Below the pieces are notes generated by a model. The model did no database searches, was not told the origin of the DNA, and worked only from the letters and a program-made list of their open reading frames with translations. From the NCBI GenBank assembly GCA_018780265.1, contig JADMJV010000045.1, positions 47,431-87,954 of the forward strand: a stretch of 40,524 nt of DNA, written 5' to 3'. This DNA is from a bacterium. Lineage in GTDB: Bacteria; Vulcanimicrobiota; Xenobia; Xenobiales; JADMJV01. The position numbers and the translations under genes were made by a program. Positions 8,198 through 17,379 of this stretch are shown here, one piece after another (position 1 is the stretch's first letter; each line of letters starts with the position of its first letter).

Positions 8198-8515
8198 TCA
8201 GGCCGTGGCCGCAGTCATTAGTTTGTGCAGGTCCTGCTCGTTTTGGCCGCCCAGTTTACGATCGACTTCCTGGCCGCCGCGAAATACAATCAGGGTGGGT
8301 AGACCGCGCACCTGATATTTTTGAGATAGGTCCTGGTTCTCGTCAGAATTGAGTTTGACCACTTTCACCTTGCCGTCGAAAGCGTGGGAAACTTTCTCCA
8401 GGACGGGCTCCATGCGCTTGCAGGGTCCGCACCAATCGGCGTAAAAGTCGACCACCACGGGCAATTCGGACTTGAGCACCTCTTGCTCAAAGCTTGCCAT
8501 GTCTACCTTGTTCAT
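8198..8515 (-). CDS. trxA: Thioredoxin
   Basis: A 105-residue classic thioredoxin. The redox site WCGPC is at residues 28-32 (Cys29 and Cys32) and the cis-proline is Pro73 in RGLPTLIVF. The length equals a single-domain cytosolic thioredoxin and no signal peptide is present. It reduces disulfides in client proteins using electrons from thioredoxin reductase, which is not in this window. A perfect AGGAGG precedes the ATG. The gene sits 18 nt after the Nudix gene and 10 nt before the DUF3592 gene, so it is likely co-transcribed with both. Confidence 0.95.
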   Translation of the reverse strand: MNKVDMASFEQEVLKSELPVVVDFYADWCGPCKRMEPVLEKVSHAFDGKVKVVKLNSDENQDLSQKYQVRGLPTLIVFRGGQEVDRKLGGQNEQDLHKLMTAATA

Positions 8516-8533
8516 TGTCGCCTCCTAAAGCGC

Positions 8534-9049
8534 TCAGTCAACCCACAAGTTGTCTAAGAAATTCAGCCTTTCAGGGTCGGGAGTTTGAAGGGCTGTCAAA
8601 ATTTGTTCCCCAAAGGGGGGGTGCATCACAACTCGCCGAACTTCCTCCAGAGGCACCCAGCGAACTTCGACAATTCGACGTTCATGAGGTTCCATATGCT
8701 CATCACCCAGGCGCAAAGTGCCCCCCGTAACGATGCCTCGAAATACCATATGGACAACGTGGCGGGTGCGGTCGGGGGCCAGGCTTTCTGCGGCCATCAG
8801 GAAAGAGCCTACTTCGACCTCGAGGCCCGTCTCTTCCAACAGTTCGCGATGGGCGGCCTCCCGCATCGATTCGCCGAATTCCAGCCCGCCACCGGGAATC
8901 AGCCAGTAGCTGCGGTCTTTTTTTTGGTGACGCACCAACAGCAAACCATCGGGCCCCAGCAAGGCCACAGCAACCCGCACGCGGGGCGTTTTACTTTTGT
9001 TGGTGGGTTTGCGGAAAGTGCGGCGCCTCATCAACCAGGCTTTGGACAT
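8534..9049 (-). CDS. Nudix hydrolase
   Basis: A 171-residue protein with a complete Nudix box between residues 54 and 76: G54, E60, R68-E69, E72-E73, G75. The glutamates bind the Mg2+ used to hydrolyse nucleoside-diphosphate-linked substrates. The N-terminus is strongly basic (MRRRTFRKPTNKSK) and precedes the fold. The substrate cannot be told; the WLIPGGGLEFGES form is common in MutT/ADP-ribose-type members. It is 18-19 nt from its neighbours on both sides in the acs-kinase-trx run. Confidence 0.9.
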   Translation of the reverse strand: MSKAWLMRRRTFRKPTNKSKTPRVRVAVALLGPDGLLLVRHQKKDRSYWLIPGGGLEFGESMREAAHRELLEETGLEVEVGSFLMAAESLAPDRTRHVVHMVFRGIVTGGTLRLGDEHMEPHERRIVEVRWVPLEEVRRVVMHPPFGEQILTALQTPDPERLNFLDNLWVD

Positions 9050-9068
9050 CGGTAAAGCCTTTCCTGGC

Positions 9069-10613
9069 CTAATTGTTCTGAACCAGATGGAAGAGCACCA
9101 TCAAAAGCGCCATCAGCAAGCCCGCCGCCACGCAGAAGGGGGCGGCCACCCGCATGGGCGCGGCACGCCGGAAGAAGAAAAACATCGACAGGGCAAAGCT
9201 CGCGGGTAGCAAGAACACCATGCCCACCACGCCACCACAGGCCAATGTCTGCGTGAAGGAGTTGTTGAATTTCAGCATCGGTGCGATAAACAGAAAGCAT
9301 CCCCCGGAGGCCCAGCCCAGAATGGCCATGCCCTGGTCTTCTAAGAAATGAACCACGCCTTTGCGAGGAATGATTGCAATCGGCATGGGAGGAGGGGGAG
9401 GGCTGGGCAGCGGCACTGGATCGGGAGCAAGCAGCACTTGCTCCCGCGCGGGCGGAGGGGTGGGCACGGGTTTGATCACCTGGCTGCCCGAGTCTCGTAA
9501 ATCAAGGCGAACCGGACCCGGTGGCGGTTGGGTCTGCACGACCGCCGCTGGTCCCGGAACTGGCGGCCTTCGCTCCGGAATCACGATGGGTTCAGGCGCC
9601 CTGACGGGTCGAGTGGTATCGTGGCCGCAGCCGGGACAGAATCGTTGCTTGTTGACGGGCTTACCACACGCCTCGCACGATTTGACGGCTACTTCCGGCT
9701 GCGGCTTGGGCGCTTCCATTCGAATGGCTTTCAGCTCGGAGGGAATGGGAGCGGCCACTGAATGGGTGGATCCAGCCGCAATCATGGCCGAGCGCAAGGC
9801 CTGACGCATTTCGGCGGCGGTTTGATAACGTTCCTCAGGGTTTTTGGCGAGACTCTTGACCACCACCTGAGACACTGATTCGGGAATGGTAAAGTCCACG
9901 TGGGTAGGGGGATCGGGGGCAGTGAACAGCTGCTTTTTCATGATTTCGGCGATGGTGTCGGCATGAAAGGGACTGAAGCCGGTCAGCATTTCGTAGAGTA
10001 TCACGCCGGTGGCATAGAGGTCAGAGCGGCCATCCGCCTTACCTTCAAACTGTTCCGGGGCCATGTACTCGGGGGTGCCGAGTACCGAACCAGTCTGGGT
10101 CAACTTGGAAGCGGATTTCATGTGAGCAATCGAAAAGTCCGTCAGGGCTGCGTCACCACCGTCGGTCACCATGACGTTGGCAGGCTTGATGTCCCGATGG
10201 GTAATGCCTTGACTGTGGGCGTGGTCCAGGGCTGCCAGCAACTGGTCGCAGAGACGAACCGCGTCCTCCACCTGTACACGGCCACGCTCATGGATATAGC
10301 ACTTGAGAGTCCGCGACCCCAGGTACTCCATGGCGATGTAGTAGAGACCGTCTCGATCGGAGAAATCATAGACCTGAACGATATTGGGATGGCGCAGGCG
10401 TGCCGCGATTTTACCCTCGCGACGAAAACGCTCGACAAACTCTTCATCGCGCACAAATTCGTTGGCCATCAGTTTGATGGCCAGATCTCGTCCCAAGGAG
10501 TCCTGGTAGGCCAGGTAGACCGTGCCCATGGCCCCACGGCCCAGTTCACGGATGACCTTGTAGCCGCCTATCGTTTCAGGCGCAGTTTGCATTTGACCTG
10601 AATTTTTCGACAT
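9069..10613 (-). CDS. Ser/Thr protein kinase with zinc ribbon and C-terminal membrane helices
   Basis: A 514-residue Hanks-type kinase. Glycine loop GRGAMGTVY (26-33), ATP-binding Lys47 in DLAIKL, catalytic Asp141 in HRDIKPANV and GTPEYMAPEQ (179-188) are all present. The DFG Gly is replaced by Ser (DFS, 159-161), a tolerated variation at a non-catalytic position. After the kinase domain come a C4 zinc ribbon (CEACGKP...CPGCGHD, about 313-330), a Pro-rich linker and three hydrophobic segments at the C-terminus. The kinase should therefore face the cytoplasm, anchored at its C-terminal end. The position 20 nt behind acs suggests linked expression, but its substrates are unknown. Confidence 0.92.
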   Translation of the reverse strand: MSKNSGQMQTAPETIGGYKVIRELGRGAMGTVYLAYQDSLGRDLAIKLMANEFVRDEEFVERFRREGKIAARLRHPNIVQVYDFSDRDGLYYIAMEYLGSRTLKCYIHERGRVQVEDAVRLCDQLLAALDHAHSQGITHRDIKPANVMVTDGGDAALTDFSIAHMKSASKLTQTGSVLGTPEYMAPEQFEGKADGRSDLYATGVILYEMLTGFSPFHADTIAEIMKKQLFTAPDPPTHVDFTIPESVSQVVVKSLAKNPEERYQTAAEMRQALRSAMIAAGSTHSVAAPIPSELKAIRMEAPKPQPEVAVKSCEACGKPVNKQRFCPGCGHDTTRPVRAPEPIVIPERRPPVPGPAAVVQTQPPPGPVRLDLRDSGSQVIKPVPTPPPAREQVLLAPDPVPLPSPPPPPMPIAIIPRKGVVHFLEDQGMAILGWASGGCFLFIAPMLKFNNSFTQTLACGGVVGMVFLLPASFALSMFFFFRRAAPMRVAAPFCVAAGLLMALLMVLFHLVQNN

Positions 10614-10633
10614 TGCCCAGATCAGGCCTTCAC

Positions 10634-12523
10634 TCAGTCTTCAAGAGTTGAGGTGTCCCCGATGGGGAGTCCCAGTTCTTGGGCCTTGAGCAGTCGGCGC
10701 ATAATTTTTCCACTGCGTGTTTTGGGTAGTTTGTCCACGATAGAAATGGCATCGGGTCGGGCGATCTTGGAAAGATGCACGCCCACGTGATCGCGCAATT
10801 CATCTTCTAGTTCGGGAGAGGCCTCGCGGCCTTCACGCAGCACCACAAAGGCCTTGATGCTGTTGCCCTTCACTTCGTGAGGGAGGCCGATACAGGCAGC
10901 TTCGGCTACGGCCGGATGGCTGACCAGGGCGCTTTCCACTTCAGCTGTGCCCAGGCGATAGCCGCTGACTTTGATGACGTCATCCATGCGGCCCACGATC
11001 CAGATGTAGCCGTCCTCGTCCTTGCGGGCCGAGTCGCCGGTGGTGTACATGCCGGGCAACTTGTTCCAGTACACTTCTTTGTAGAGTTCGGGATTTTTGT
11101 AGAGAGTGCGCAACATCGATGGCCACGGCTTCTTGATCACCAGATAGCCGTCCTGGCCCTGCGGGACCGGTTGGCCATGTTCGTCGACCACGTCCATATC
11201 GATGCCCGGCAGGGGACGAGTGGCTGTGCCTGGCTTGAGGGTGACGCAGGGCATGGGAGAAATCATGAAAGAGCCGGTCTCGGTTTGCCACCAGGTGTCC
11301 ATAATCGGGCAGCGGTTTTTTCCGATAACCCGGTGAAACCAGCGCCATGCCTCAGGATTGATGGGCTCACCCACGCTGCCCAACAGGCGCAAGCTGGAAA
11401 GGTCGTGGCGCTCAGGCCAGGCTTCGCCGTAGCGCATCAGGCCACGGATGGCCGTGGGCGTGGTGTAGAGAATGTTGACGCCCAGGCGGGCCACAATACT
11501 CCACCAGCGGTCGGGGTAAGGAAAGCTGGGCGCCCCTTCATACATGACCTGGGTAGCCCCGGTCAGGAATGGCGCATAAACGATGTAGCTGTGTCCGGTC
11601 ACCCAACCGGCATCGGCCGTGCACCAGTAGCGGTCGTCGTCTTGAATGTCAAAGACATTCTTAAAGGTGCTGTAGGCGCCCACCATGTAGCCGCCGTGGA
11701 CGTGCAAAATGCCCTTGGGGCGGCCAGTGGTTCCCGAGGTGTACAGGATGAAGAGCGGGTCTTCGCTGTCCATCACTTCGCATGGACATGGCCGGGCGGC
11801 GATGGGTAGGGCGGCCAGGTCGTGGTACCAGTAGTCGCGACCCTGTTCCATGGGGATTTTCAAGTCGGGCAGTTTCTGAGTGACGCGTCGCACTACCAGC
11901 ACCGATTCCACGCTGGGTGAGCGGCGCACCGCCTGGTCCACCATCTCTTTGAGGGGGACGACCTTTTCGTTCATAAATCCGCCGTCGGCCGTAATGACCA
12001 GGCGCGATTCGGCGTCCTGAATGCGCTCATGCAGCGCGTCTACAGAGAATCCTCCGAAAATGACGCTGTGAATGGCGCCCACTCGGGCGCAGGCCAGAAT
12101 GGCCATCAACTGTTCCGGGATGCGTGGCATATAAATAGTGACGCGGTCGCCTTTGTGCACGCCCAGACTTTTGAGCACATTGGCAAAGCGTGTCACTTCG
12201 CGGTGCAGCGAGAAGTAGCTGAAGGTGCGCTGTTCGCCGGTTTCGCTCTCCCAGATCAGGGCCAGTTTATTGCGCCGCCAGGTCTTGAGGTGGCGGTCCA
12301 GGCAGTTGTGCACGATATTGCATTTGGCTCCCAAGAACCATTTGGCAAAGGGAGACTCCCATTCGAGCACCTGGTCCCAGGGCTTAAACCACTCTAACTC
12401 CTGTGCCTCTTGTTCCCAGTGGGCCTCCGGGTCGGCCGCGGCGCGTAATGACAGTGCGTGGAAGTCCTTGATTCGCGCACGCTCGAGGACTTCGGAGGTG
12501 GGGGGGTATAGTTCGTGGTCCAT
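10634..12523 (-). CDS. acs: Acetyl-CoA synthetase (AMP-forming)
   Basis: A 629-residue ANL-superfamily enzyme that activates acetate to acetyl-CoA through acetyl-AMP. It has the P-loop-like YTSGTTGRPKG, the acyl-site and adenine-loop motif DTWWQTETGS (the Trp restricts Acs to short acids), YTTGDSARKDEDGY, and the C-terminal KTRSGKIMRR. The lysine of that last motif is needed for adenylation and is the usual target of reversible acetylation. Length and N-terminus (ELEWFKPWDQVLEWESPFAK) match true Acs rather than medium-chain ligases. Propionate cannot be excluded as an additional substrate. It lies between the B3/B4 gene (22 nt) and the kinase gene (20 nt). Confidence 0.95.
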   Translation of the reverse strand: MDHELYPPTSEVLERARIKDFHALSLRAAADPEAHWEQEAQELEWFKPWDQVLEWESPFAKWFLGAKCNIVHNCLDRHLKTWRRNKLALIWESETGEQRTFSYFSLHREVTRFANVLKSLGVHKGDRVTIYMPRIPEQLMAILACARVGAIHSVIFGGFSVDALHERIQDAESRLVITADGGFMNEKVVPLKEMVDQAVRRSPSVESVLVVRRVTQKLPDLKIPMEQGRDYWYHDLAALPIAARPCPCEVMDSEDPLFILYTSGTTGRPKGILHVHGGYMVGAYSTFKNVFDIQDDDRYWCTADAGWVTGHSYIVYAPFLTGATQVMYEGAPSFPYPDRWWSIVARLGVNILYTTPTAIRGLMRYGEAWPERHDLSSLRLLGSVGEPINPEAWRWFHRVIGKNRCPIMDTWWQTETGSFMISPMPCVTLKPGTATRPLPGIDMDVVDEHGQPVPQGQDGYLVIKKPWPSMLRTLYKNPELYKEVYWNKLPGMYTTGDSARKDEDGYIWIVGRMDDVIKVSGYRLGTAEVESALVSHPAVAEAACIGLPHEVKGNSIKAFVVLREGREASPELEDELRDHVGVHLSKIARPDAISIVDKLPKTRSGKIMRRLLKAQELGLPIGDTSTLED

Positions 12524-12545
12524 AGGGCCAGTTACTTTGTCAAGC

Positions 12546-13172
12546 TCAGATCAGGGCCTGCAAGCTGGCGCCACATTCCGTGAGCAGCTCCTGGTAAAGG
12601 GATAGAGCGGCCTCCACCTGGCCAGAAAGCTCCCGGCTGCCCCAGATCAGGCAGAGGGTTTGGCGGGTGCCCTCGTGAGTCTTGGTGCGCTGAGAGTCTT
12701 TGACTGGCGACCCGCACGGTCCCTGGCTATCCCACAGGCAGATCAGGCCCTTTAAGTCGAGTTCCTGTCCGCTGGGGTTAAAGATATAGCTGACTTTGTC
12801 GGCCACTACCTCGAGTCGGTAAGGAGGCAAGGCCAGTTGGGTGTCGATCACGCTGATGGGCAGACCGCTGTGCAAAGAAACGGCATTGCAGGCGTCGACG
12901 GCCGCATTGATGGGTTGCAGGTAGCCGTCTTGAAATGCTTTCTCCAGATATTCACTGGCCGGTTTGCTGCGCCCGGTGGGCTTGAAGCCCCCCCAGCGCA
13001 ACAAAGACCGCACGGCGCTTCGCACGGTGTCGTCGCTGCTCAAGGACGGCAGTTCCTCTTTGCGCAACAGGCGCAGGATTCGCCCCGACGAGGGCTGTTG
13101 GCCCAGCGGTCGGTCAAAATCGCAACGGAAAGCCCGCGCCAACAGGCGGTCGTGGGGGAGGACTTCGATCAC
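12546..13172 (-). CDS. B3/B4 (tRNA-synthetase editing-like) domain protein
   Basis: A 208-residue protein from a GTG at 13172 whose GTGA overlaps the stop of the preceding gene. The segment PINAAVDACNAVSLHSGLPI followed by strand-rich sequence and a region ending CLIWGSRELSG is the pattern of the B3/B4 domain. That domain is known from the phenylalanyl-tRNA synthetase beta subunit, where it edits mischarged tRNA. Free-standing versions exist, and some are thought to act on mischarged tRNA or D-/non-protein aminoacyl adducts; the exact role here is unknown. A much longer upstream extension in the same frame would run through the preceding gene and is rejected. Confidence 0.75.
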   Translation of the reverse strand: MIEVLPHDRLLARAFRCDFDRPLGQQPSSGRILRLLRKEELPSLSSDDTVRSAVRSLLRWGGFKPTGRSKPASEYLEKAFQDGYLQPINAAVDACNAVSLHSGLPISVIDTQLALPPYRLEVVADKVSYIFNPSGQELDLKGLICLWDSQGPCGSPVKDSQRTKTHEGTRQTLCLIWGSRELSGQVEAALSLYQELLTECGASLQALI

Positions 13173-13480
13173 GTCAGTTGTTTGGTGAAAAAATGAGGAA
13201 ATTGACGGTCCAGATGGCGCATCTGTGCTTCGATGGTGGCGCTGTGCAGACCGTCGAGCAGGTCGGGGTGGGCCCCCTCCACCGATAGGCGTGTGCCTTG
13301 TCGAGTAAGTTCGTCCAGCACAGGACGAAATGCCGACCACTGATGGACGGTTTGCTCGCAGGAAAGGCGTAAGTCCAGGATCAGATGACGACAGCCAGCG
13401 TCGGCTGCCTCTCGCAGGTCAGAACTGAGATCTTCCAGTTCAATCGAGTCGAGGCAACCCTCGACTCGAAAGGTTGCCAT
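13169..13480 (-). CDS. Small STAS-like alpha/beta protein
   Basis: A 103-residue protein starting at the ATG at 13480 (GAAGAG upstream). A GTG at 13516 is possible but would butt against the previous stop. The sequence alternates short strands and helices: MATFRVEGCLDSIELEDLSS, then GCRHLILDLRLSCEQTVHQW, then RLSVEGAHPDLLDGL. This resembles the STAS fold of anti-sigma-factor antagonists, with LILDLRLS in the position of the strand before the usual phosphorylated Ser. Identification is by pattern only. It is translationally coupled to the B3/B4 gene by a GTGA overlap. Confidence 0.55.
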   Translation of the reverse strand: MATFRVEGCLDSIELEDLSSDLREAADAGCRHLILDLRLSCEQTVHQWSAFRPVLDELTRQGTRLSVEGAHPDLLDGLHSATIEAQMRHLDRQFPHFFTKQLT

Positions 13481-13516
13481 CAACTCTTCAGTGTCGCGCC
13501 GCCAGCCTCCGGCCAC

Positions 13517-13843
13517 CTAAAATTCGTCTTCACCGCGGGGAGGCAGCATGTCGCCTCGACGCAGGGCTCGCAGCCGGTTGAAGGCGGCGTCAACTTTACT
13601 GGCCTTCTCGCGCAGACGCATTCCCCGACGACGGTCGAAAGGATGGCCCGAGCTTTCGTTTTCATTCAGCGACTCCACGGCTGCATTAGCCGCTCGAATG
13701 GCGTCGCGCCAAAGCTCTTCCTCGAGCTGGTTCTCTAGATTGAGGCCCTCGCCGCGCAATTCTTCGAGCGGTGAGGGGACGGTCTTTTTGGTGCGCTTGG
13801 CAGCGCCGGTTGTGGTGGTCCCCATAGGAGGATGGTTCTCCAT
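13517..13843 (-). CDS. Small hypothetical helical protein
   Basis: A 108-residue, highly charged protein with no recognised family. A Thr/Lys-rich start (MGTTTTGAAKRTKKTVPSP) is followed by predicted amphipathic helices (ENQLEEELWRDAIRAANAAVE and later LREKASKVDAAFNRLRALRR). It has no membrane segment or cysteines. It sits 5 nt behind mgtE and 36 nt ahead of the STAS-like gene in the same run, which supports its being a real gene. Confidence 0.55.
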   Translation of the reverse strand: MENHPPMGTTTTGAAKRTKKTVPSPLEELRGEGLNLENQLEEELWRDAIRAANAAVESLNENESSGHPFDRRRGMRLREKASKVDAAFNRLRALRRGDMLPPRGEDEF

Positions 13844-13848
13844 CTAAA

Positions 13849-15249
13849 TCACATTCCTCCCTTGAGCCACAAGCTGGCCAGACCCAAGAGCAGCAAAAAG
13901 CCGATCCAATCGGTTAAAGTGGTCAGCCAGACGGTGGACGCCAGCGCGGGGTCGACCTTGAAATGCTTGAGCAACACGGGAATCATACTCCCCCCCAGCG
14001 TGGCCATGACCACGTTGCCAAACATGGCCAGAAAAACGATCAGGGCCAGGTGCCAGCTGTGTTGGCCCGACCCACCGTAGTTGGACGACATGGCGTAGGC
14101 CAGTGCGGCCGTGAGGCTGCCGGCCAGCAACCCATAAATCACTCCAAAGCTGGCCTCTTTGCGCCAAACGGTGCCAACGTCACGGCGACTGATTTCGTTG
14201 AGGGCCAGACCGCGCACCACCAGAGTGGAGGTCTGGCTGCCAGCGTTTCCCCCATGGCCGGCCACAATGGGCATGAAGGCGGCCAGTAGGGCCGCCTGTT
14301 CCAGAGTGGCCTGGAAGCGGCTTACGATAAAGGCAGAGAAGAAGCCGATCAGCAGGTTGATGATCAACCAGGGCACACGCACCTTGATGGCTTCCATCAC
14401 CGGACTGAAAGGAGAGGCGTCGGCTCCCAGGCCGACCTGAAGGTAGATGTCCTCGGTGGCCTCTTCTACCTGAACGTTGAGCACCTCATCGGCCCGCAGC
14501 AAGCCCACCAGGGCGCCCGTTTCGTCGACCACCGGCAAGGCCAGCAGGCCATAGTGGCGCAGTCGGTCGGCAGCCTGCTCCTGATCGGTGGTCTGGGAGA
14601 CGCGAATGACGTCGGGCACCATAATATCCCGCAGTAGAACTTCGGGGGGGGCGGTGATAAAATCGCGGATGCTGACCACTCCCTGGAGCTTCTGGTCCTC
14701 GTCCACCGTGTACAGGTAAAAGTGTTCGCCGCTGTTGGGCTTTTCTTTTCGCAAAAATTCAAAGGCCGCCTGGACGGTCCAGTCGCTGCGTAGCGACAGC
14801 ACCTCGGACGACATCCAGCGAGCCACACAGTCTTCGGGCAGGCTGAGCAACTCGGAGACTTCCTCGCGATTGGCCAGTTGCGAGAGCACCGGCTGGACGC
14901 GCTCGTCGGGCAGCTGCTCCACGATGTCGGCGGCCACCACCTCGTCCACAAACACCAGAATGCGCGCCAGAACCGCGTTGTCGAGGCGAGAAACGAAGCG
15001 TTCGCGCGGTTCTTCGTCGAGAAAGTCGAGGATCTCGGCGATGTCTTCATCGCTCAGAGTGGTGAGCAGGCGGTCGCGCACCGCCTCGGGGAGGATCTCG
15101 ATGACTTCGGCCTGGTCGGCAGGGTGGAACAGTTCGATGCGGGCCGCGGCCAGTTCCATCTGACCCTGATCCACGAAGGTAATCAGTTCGTTACGAAGGG
15201 TTTCGAGAAGCTCTTCGTTTTCCTGAAGGGAGCGTTGGGCCGAAACCAC
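13849..15249 (-). CDS. mgtE: Magnesium transporter MgtE
   Basis: A 466-residue protein with the full MgtE layout: an N-terminal helical N domain (about 20-135), two CBS domains (about 135-265) and five membrane helices (about 285-466). The signature PIVAGHGGNAGSQTSTLVVRG and the late LTTLTDWIGF, whose Asp lines the Mg2+ pore, are both present. The cytosolic domains sense Mg2+ and close the channel at high levels. The start is GTG at 15249 with AGGG 8 nt upstream; the preceding HIT gene ends 9 nt before. No Mg2+-sensing M-box leader can be placed, as the region upstream is coding. Confidence 0.95.
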   Translation of the reverse strand: MVSAQRSLQENEELLETLRNELITFVDQGQMELAAARIELFHPADQAEVIEILPEAVRDRLLTTLSDEDIAEILDFLDEEPRERFVSRLDNAVLARILVFVDEVVAADIVEQLPDERVQPVLSQLANREEVSELLSLPEDCVARWMSSEVLSLRSDWTVQAAFEFLRKEKPNSGEHFYLYTVDEDQKLQGVVSIRDFITAPPEVLLRDIMVPDVIRVSQTTDQEQAADRLRHYGLLALPVVDETGALVGLLRADEVLNVQVEEATEDIYLQVGLGADASPFSPVMEAIKVRVPWLIINLLIGFFSAFIVSRFQATLEQAALLAAFMPIVAGHGGNAGSQTSTLVVRGLALNEISRRDVGTVWRKEASFGVIYGLLAGSLTAALAYAMSSNYGGSGQHSWHLALIVFLAMFGNVVMATLGGSMIPVLLKHFKVDPALASTVWLTTLTDWIGFLLLLGLASLWLKGGM

Positions 15250-15257
15250 GGCCGACC

Positions 15258-15653
15258 CTAGCTGAGCGCTCGGCGAATTTTTTCGGCGGCCGTGTCCAGT
15301 TCTTCACCGCTGGCATGGAGGTTCTGGTTGGCAAAATCCAGGTCGGTACCACTGTTGATGGGTACTACATGGAAGTGCACGTGGGGAACTTCCAGTCCGG
15401 CCAGCATCAACCCCACCTTGGCAGGCTGAAAGGCCGCCTGCTGGGCGCGCGCGATGCGCTGGGCCACCCCGGTCAAATGCTGCAGCAATGAGGGTTCCAG
15501 GTCGATCCAGTGCTCCACCTCGGCGATAGGCACCACCAGTGTGTGACCCGGCTGCAAGGGATGAATACTCAGAAAGGCGACGCACAAATCATCGCGATAC
15601 ACGAAGCGGCCCGGCAGTTTGCCTTGAATGATGAGGGTGAATACGGTTGCCAT
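15258..15653 (-). CDS. HIT-family nucleotide-binding hydrolase
   Basis: A 131-residue histidine-triad protein from the ATG at 15653. An upstream in-frame ATG at 15695 adds 14 atypical residues, whereas MATVFTLIIQGKLPGRFVY is the normal family start. The triad is H91-V-H93-F-H95, and HPLQPGHTLVVP is the conserved mid-segment. Such enzymes hydrolyse nucleotide phosphoramidates or dinucleotide polyphosphates (Hint/Ap4A-type). The gene heads the minus-strand run and is followed at 9 nt by mgtE. Confidence 0.92.
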   Translation of the reverse strand: MATVFTLIIQGKLPGRFVYRDDLCVAFLSIHPLQPGHTLVVPIAEVEHWIDLEPSLLQHLTGVAQRIARAQQAAFQPAKVGLMLAGLEVPHVHFHVVPINSGTDLDFANQNLHASGEELDTAAEKIRRALS

Positions 15654-15723
15654 GGTGGGGGCGGCTTCGGTCCGACCGATGGAACCCCTGTTCATAGGCT
15701 AAACCCTGGAAGGGAACTGCACG

Positions 15724-17295
15724 TTACATTGCTTTGCGCGCTTTGCGTCGTTCGATCCATACCGAATAAAGGTATAAGCATGTAGCGGTAACCACTCCGA
15801 CCGCCACGAACATATACCATATTCTACCTGCGCCGTGGGTGGTAAAGAGCAGATTCGTCAACTTTTCAGGACTTTGGCCCGTCACCTCAACCAGCTTTTT
15901 AAACGCGTCTCCGTTTGGGATTTGCCGGATGGCTTCAGCTGTGTAGTGATACTGGTTGACTAGCATGTCTCTTGCAAATTGATCCTTTGAAGCGATCTTT
16001 GAGTAAACACGAAGTCCGATAAAGGATTGAAGGGTGGCGCCAAGAGCAACGGAGATCTGCGAAAAGCCCAAATACATCGCTTTCTTGTCGTCAGGCGCAA
16101 TGTTGCCCACAAATTCGCCGAACTTGGGAGACGACAGCATTTCGCCCATACTAAACACGATGATGGCAAAGGCGCCCACCAGGGGGGCCCCCGAATTTCC
16201 CAAAAAGACGTAGCCGACCATCACAAGCGAGATTCCGACCAGCATACTGTGCAGTGCTTTGAGGCGAGAACTAAGGTAGCCAAACAAGAAGCAGGTCGTC
16301 ATAATCATGGCCGCATTCAAATTGGCCAGACCTTCTGGTTGAATCTCGGTTCCGGCCGCGTTTGTAACCAGCAGGCGGCGTAGCAAGGGGCTCTGTATGC
16401 CGTTGTCTCCGAAGAAGTCGCGCAACACGGAGCCCGTATGCACCCAGTCGTCCAGGTAAACGGGGAGCACGTCCATGAAGGCGTAAAAGAGGAAGTAGTA
16501 GCCTACGTAAATTAGAAGAAATAGAGCTACATGAGGTTTTATAATTTCAATGACCGTAAGGACAAACAGAGATCGGCGCTTTTCGCCACTCGCATCGAAT
16601 TTCCGTTGGCGCTCTAAGCGCTCCTCGATACCAGGCTCCTTATAGGTTAGCAGGAGTAAAAAGTTCAGGCAGATGGTGGCGGCGCATGCAATGAAGACTC
16701 CACGCCAGGAAAATTGGCGCAGGTAGCCGGACATGATAGGCCCGATGAAAGCCCCAATATTCACCGTTTGGTAGAAGATTCCCCAGGCCAGGGAGCTATT
16801 CCGGCGGTTGGTGCATTTGACCAGAGTGCCCTGGATCCCCGGCTTGAATACAGCCGTGCCGATGGCGAGGAGGGTGGCCCCAACCCAGAACCCGGGCAGG
16901 GAGAGAAAGGTGGCCATGCACACATAGCCCGATATCTTAATCGCAGTGGATAGCGCTATCGCTTGTTTGTATCCATACCGGTCAGCGATTCCCCCCAAAA
17001 AGATGGGCACTACGGATTGAGTGAAGTTCCAACTTGTCATCACCAGGCTCCAGGTGGCTATGCTTACGCCGAGTCCACCTTCAGAAACGGGGGACTTGCC
17101 ATAGATGCCCGCCAGCGAGCGTACTCCATAGAAAGCCAGTCGTTCCACCATCTCCATGGCTCCAACTACCCAAAAGACATAGCCCAGACTGACAATGCCA
17201 GCGATAAAGCCCAGTTGCTTAACGTCTACCTCGATTCCCTGGTCGGCGCCGACCGGCTTGGAGGGTTCAGTCGCGGAATTTGATTCTTCGGCCAT
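15724..17295 (-). CDS. POT/PTR-like major facilitator transporter
   Basis: A 523-residue polytopic membrane protein with about 12-14 hydrophobic segments. The N-terminal EMVERLAFYGVRSLAGIY matches the E-x-x-E-R-F-x-Y-Y/G element of proton-coupled oligopeptide transporters. GGIADRYGYKQAI is the MFS loop 2-3 motif and LAIGTAVFKPGIQGTLVKC the next POT-like block. A large loop between helices (GSVLRDFFGDNGIQSPLLRR onward) and a further 60-residue insert near the C-terminus (QFARDMLVNQYHYTAEAIRQ) are unusual. Substrate may be peptides, but this is not certain. The ATG at 17295 is only about 10 nt from a TATACT (17305-17310, minus), so the mRNA could be nearly leaderless. The 60-bp repeat array lies directly upstream. 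Confidence 0.85.
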   Translation of the reverse strand: MAEESNSATEPSKPVGADQGIEVDVKQLGFIAGIVSLGYVFWVVGAMEMVERLAFYGVRSLAGIYGKSPVSEGGLGVSIATWSLVMTSWNFTQSVVPIFLGGIADRYGYKQAIALSTAIKISGYVCMATFLSLPGFWVGATLLAIGTAVFKPGIQGTLVKCTNRRNSSLAWGIFYQTVNIGAFIGPIMSGYLRQFSWRGVFIACAATICLNFLLLLTYKEPGIEERLERQRKFDASGEKRRSLFVLTVIEIIKPHVALFLLIYVGYYFLFYAFMDVLPVYLDDWVHTGSVLRDFFGDNGIQSPLLRRLLVTNAAGTEIQPEGLANLNAAMIMTTCFLFGYLSSRLKALHSMLVGISLVMVGYVFLGNSGAPLVGAFAIIVFSMGEMLSSPKFGEFVGNIAPDDKKAMYLGFSQISVALGATLQSFIGLRVYSKIASKDQFARDMLVNQYHYTAEAIRQIPNGDAFKKLVEVTGQSPEKLTNLLFTTHGAGRIWYMFVAVGVVTATCLYLYSVWIERRKARKAM

Positions 17296-17379
17296 AGTGG
17301 ACCCAGTATAGGGGGTGTTTAACGCCGAACTGTTGCCAGGCTATGAACAGGAGCCTCCGACTTTGACTTGGAATTCGTG

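Noticed and set aside
15250..15260. M-box Mg2+ riboswitch before mgtE
   Set aside because: Only 8 nt separate the HIT gene from mgtE, so there is no leader to hold one.
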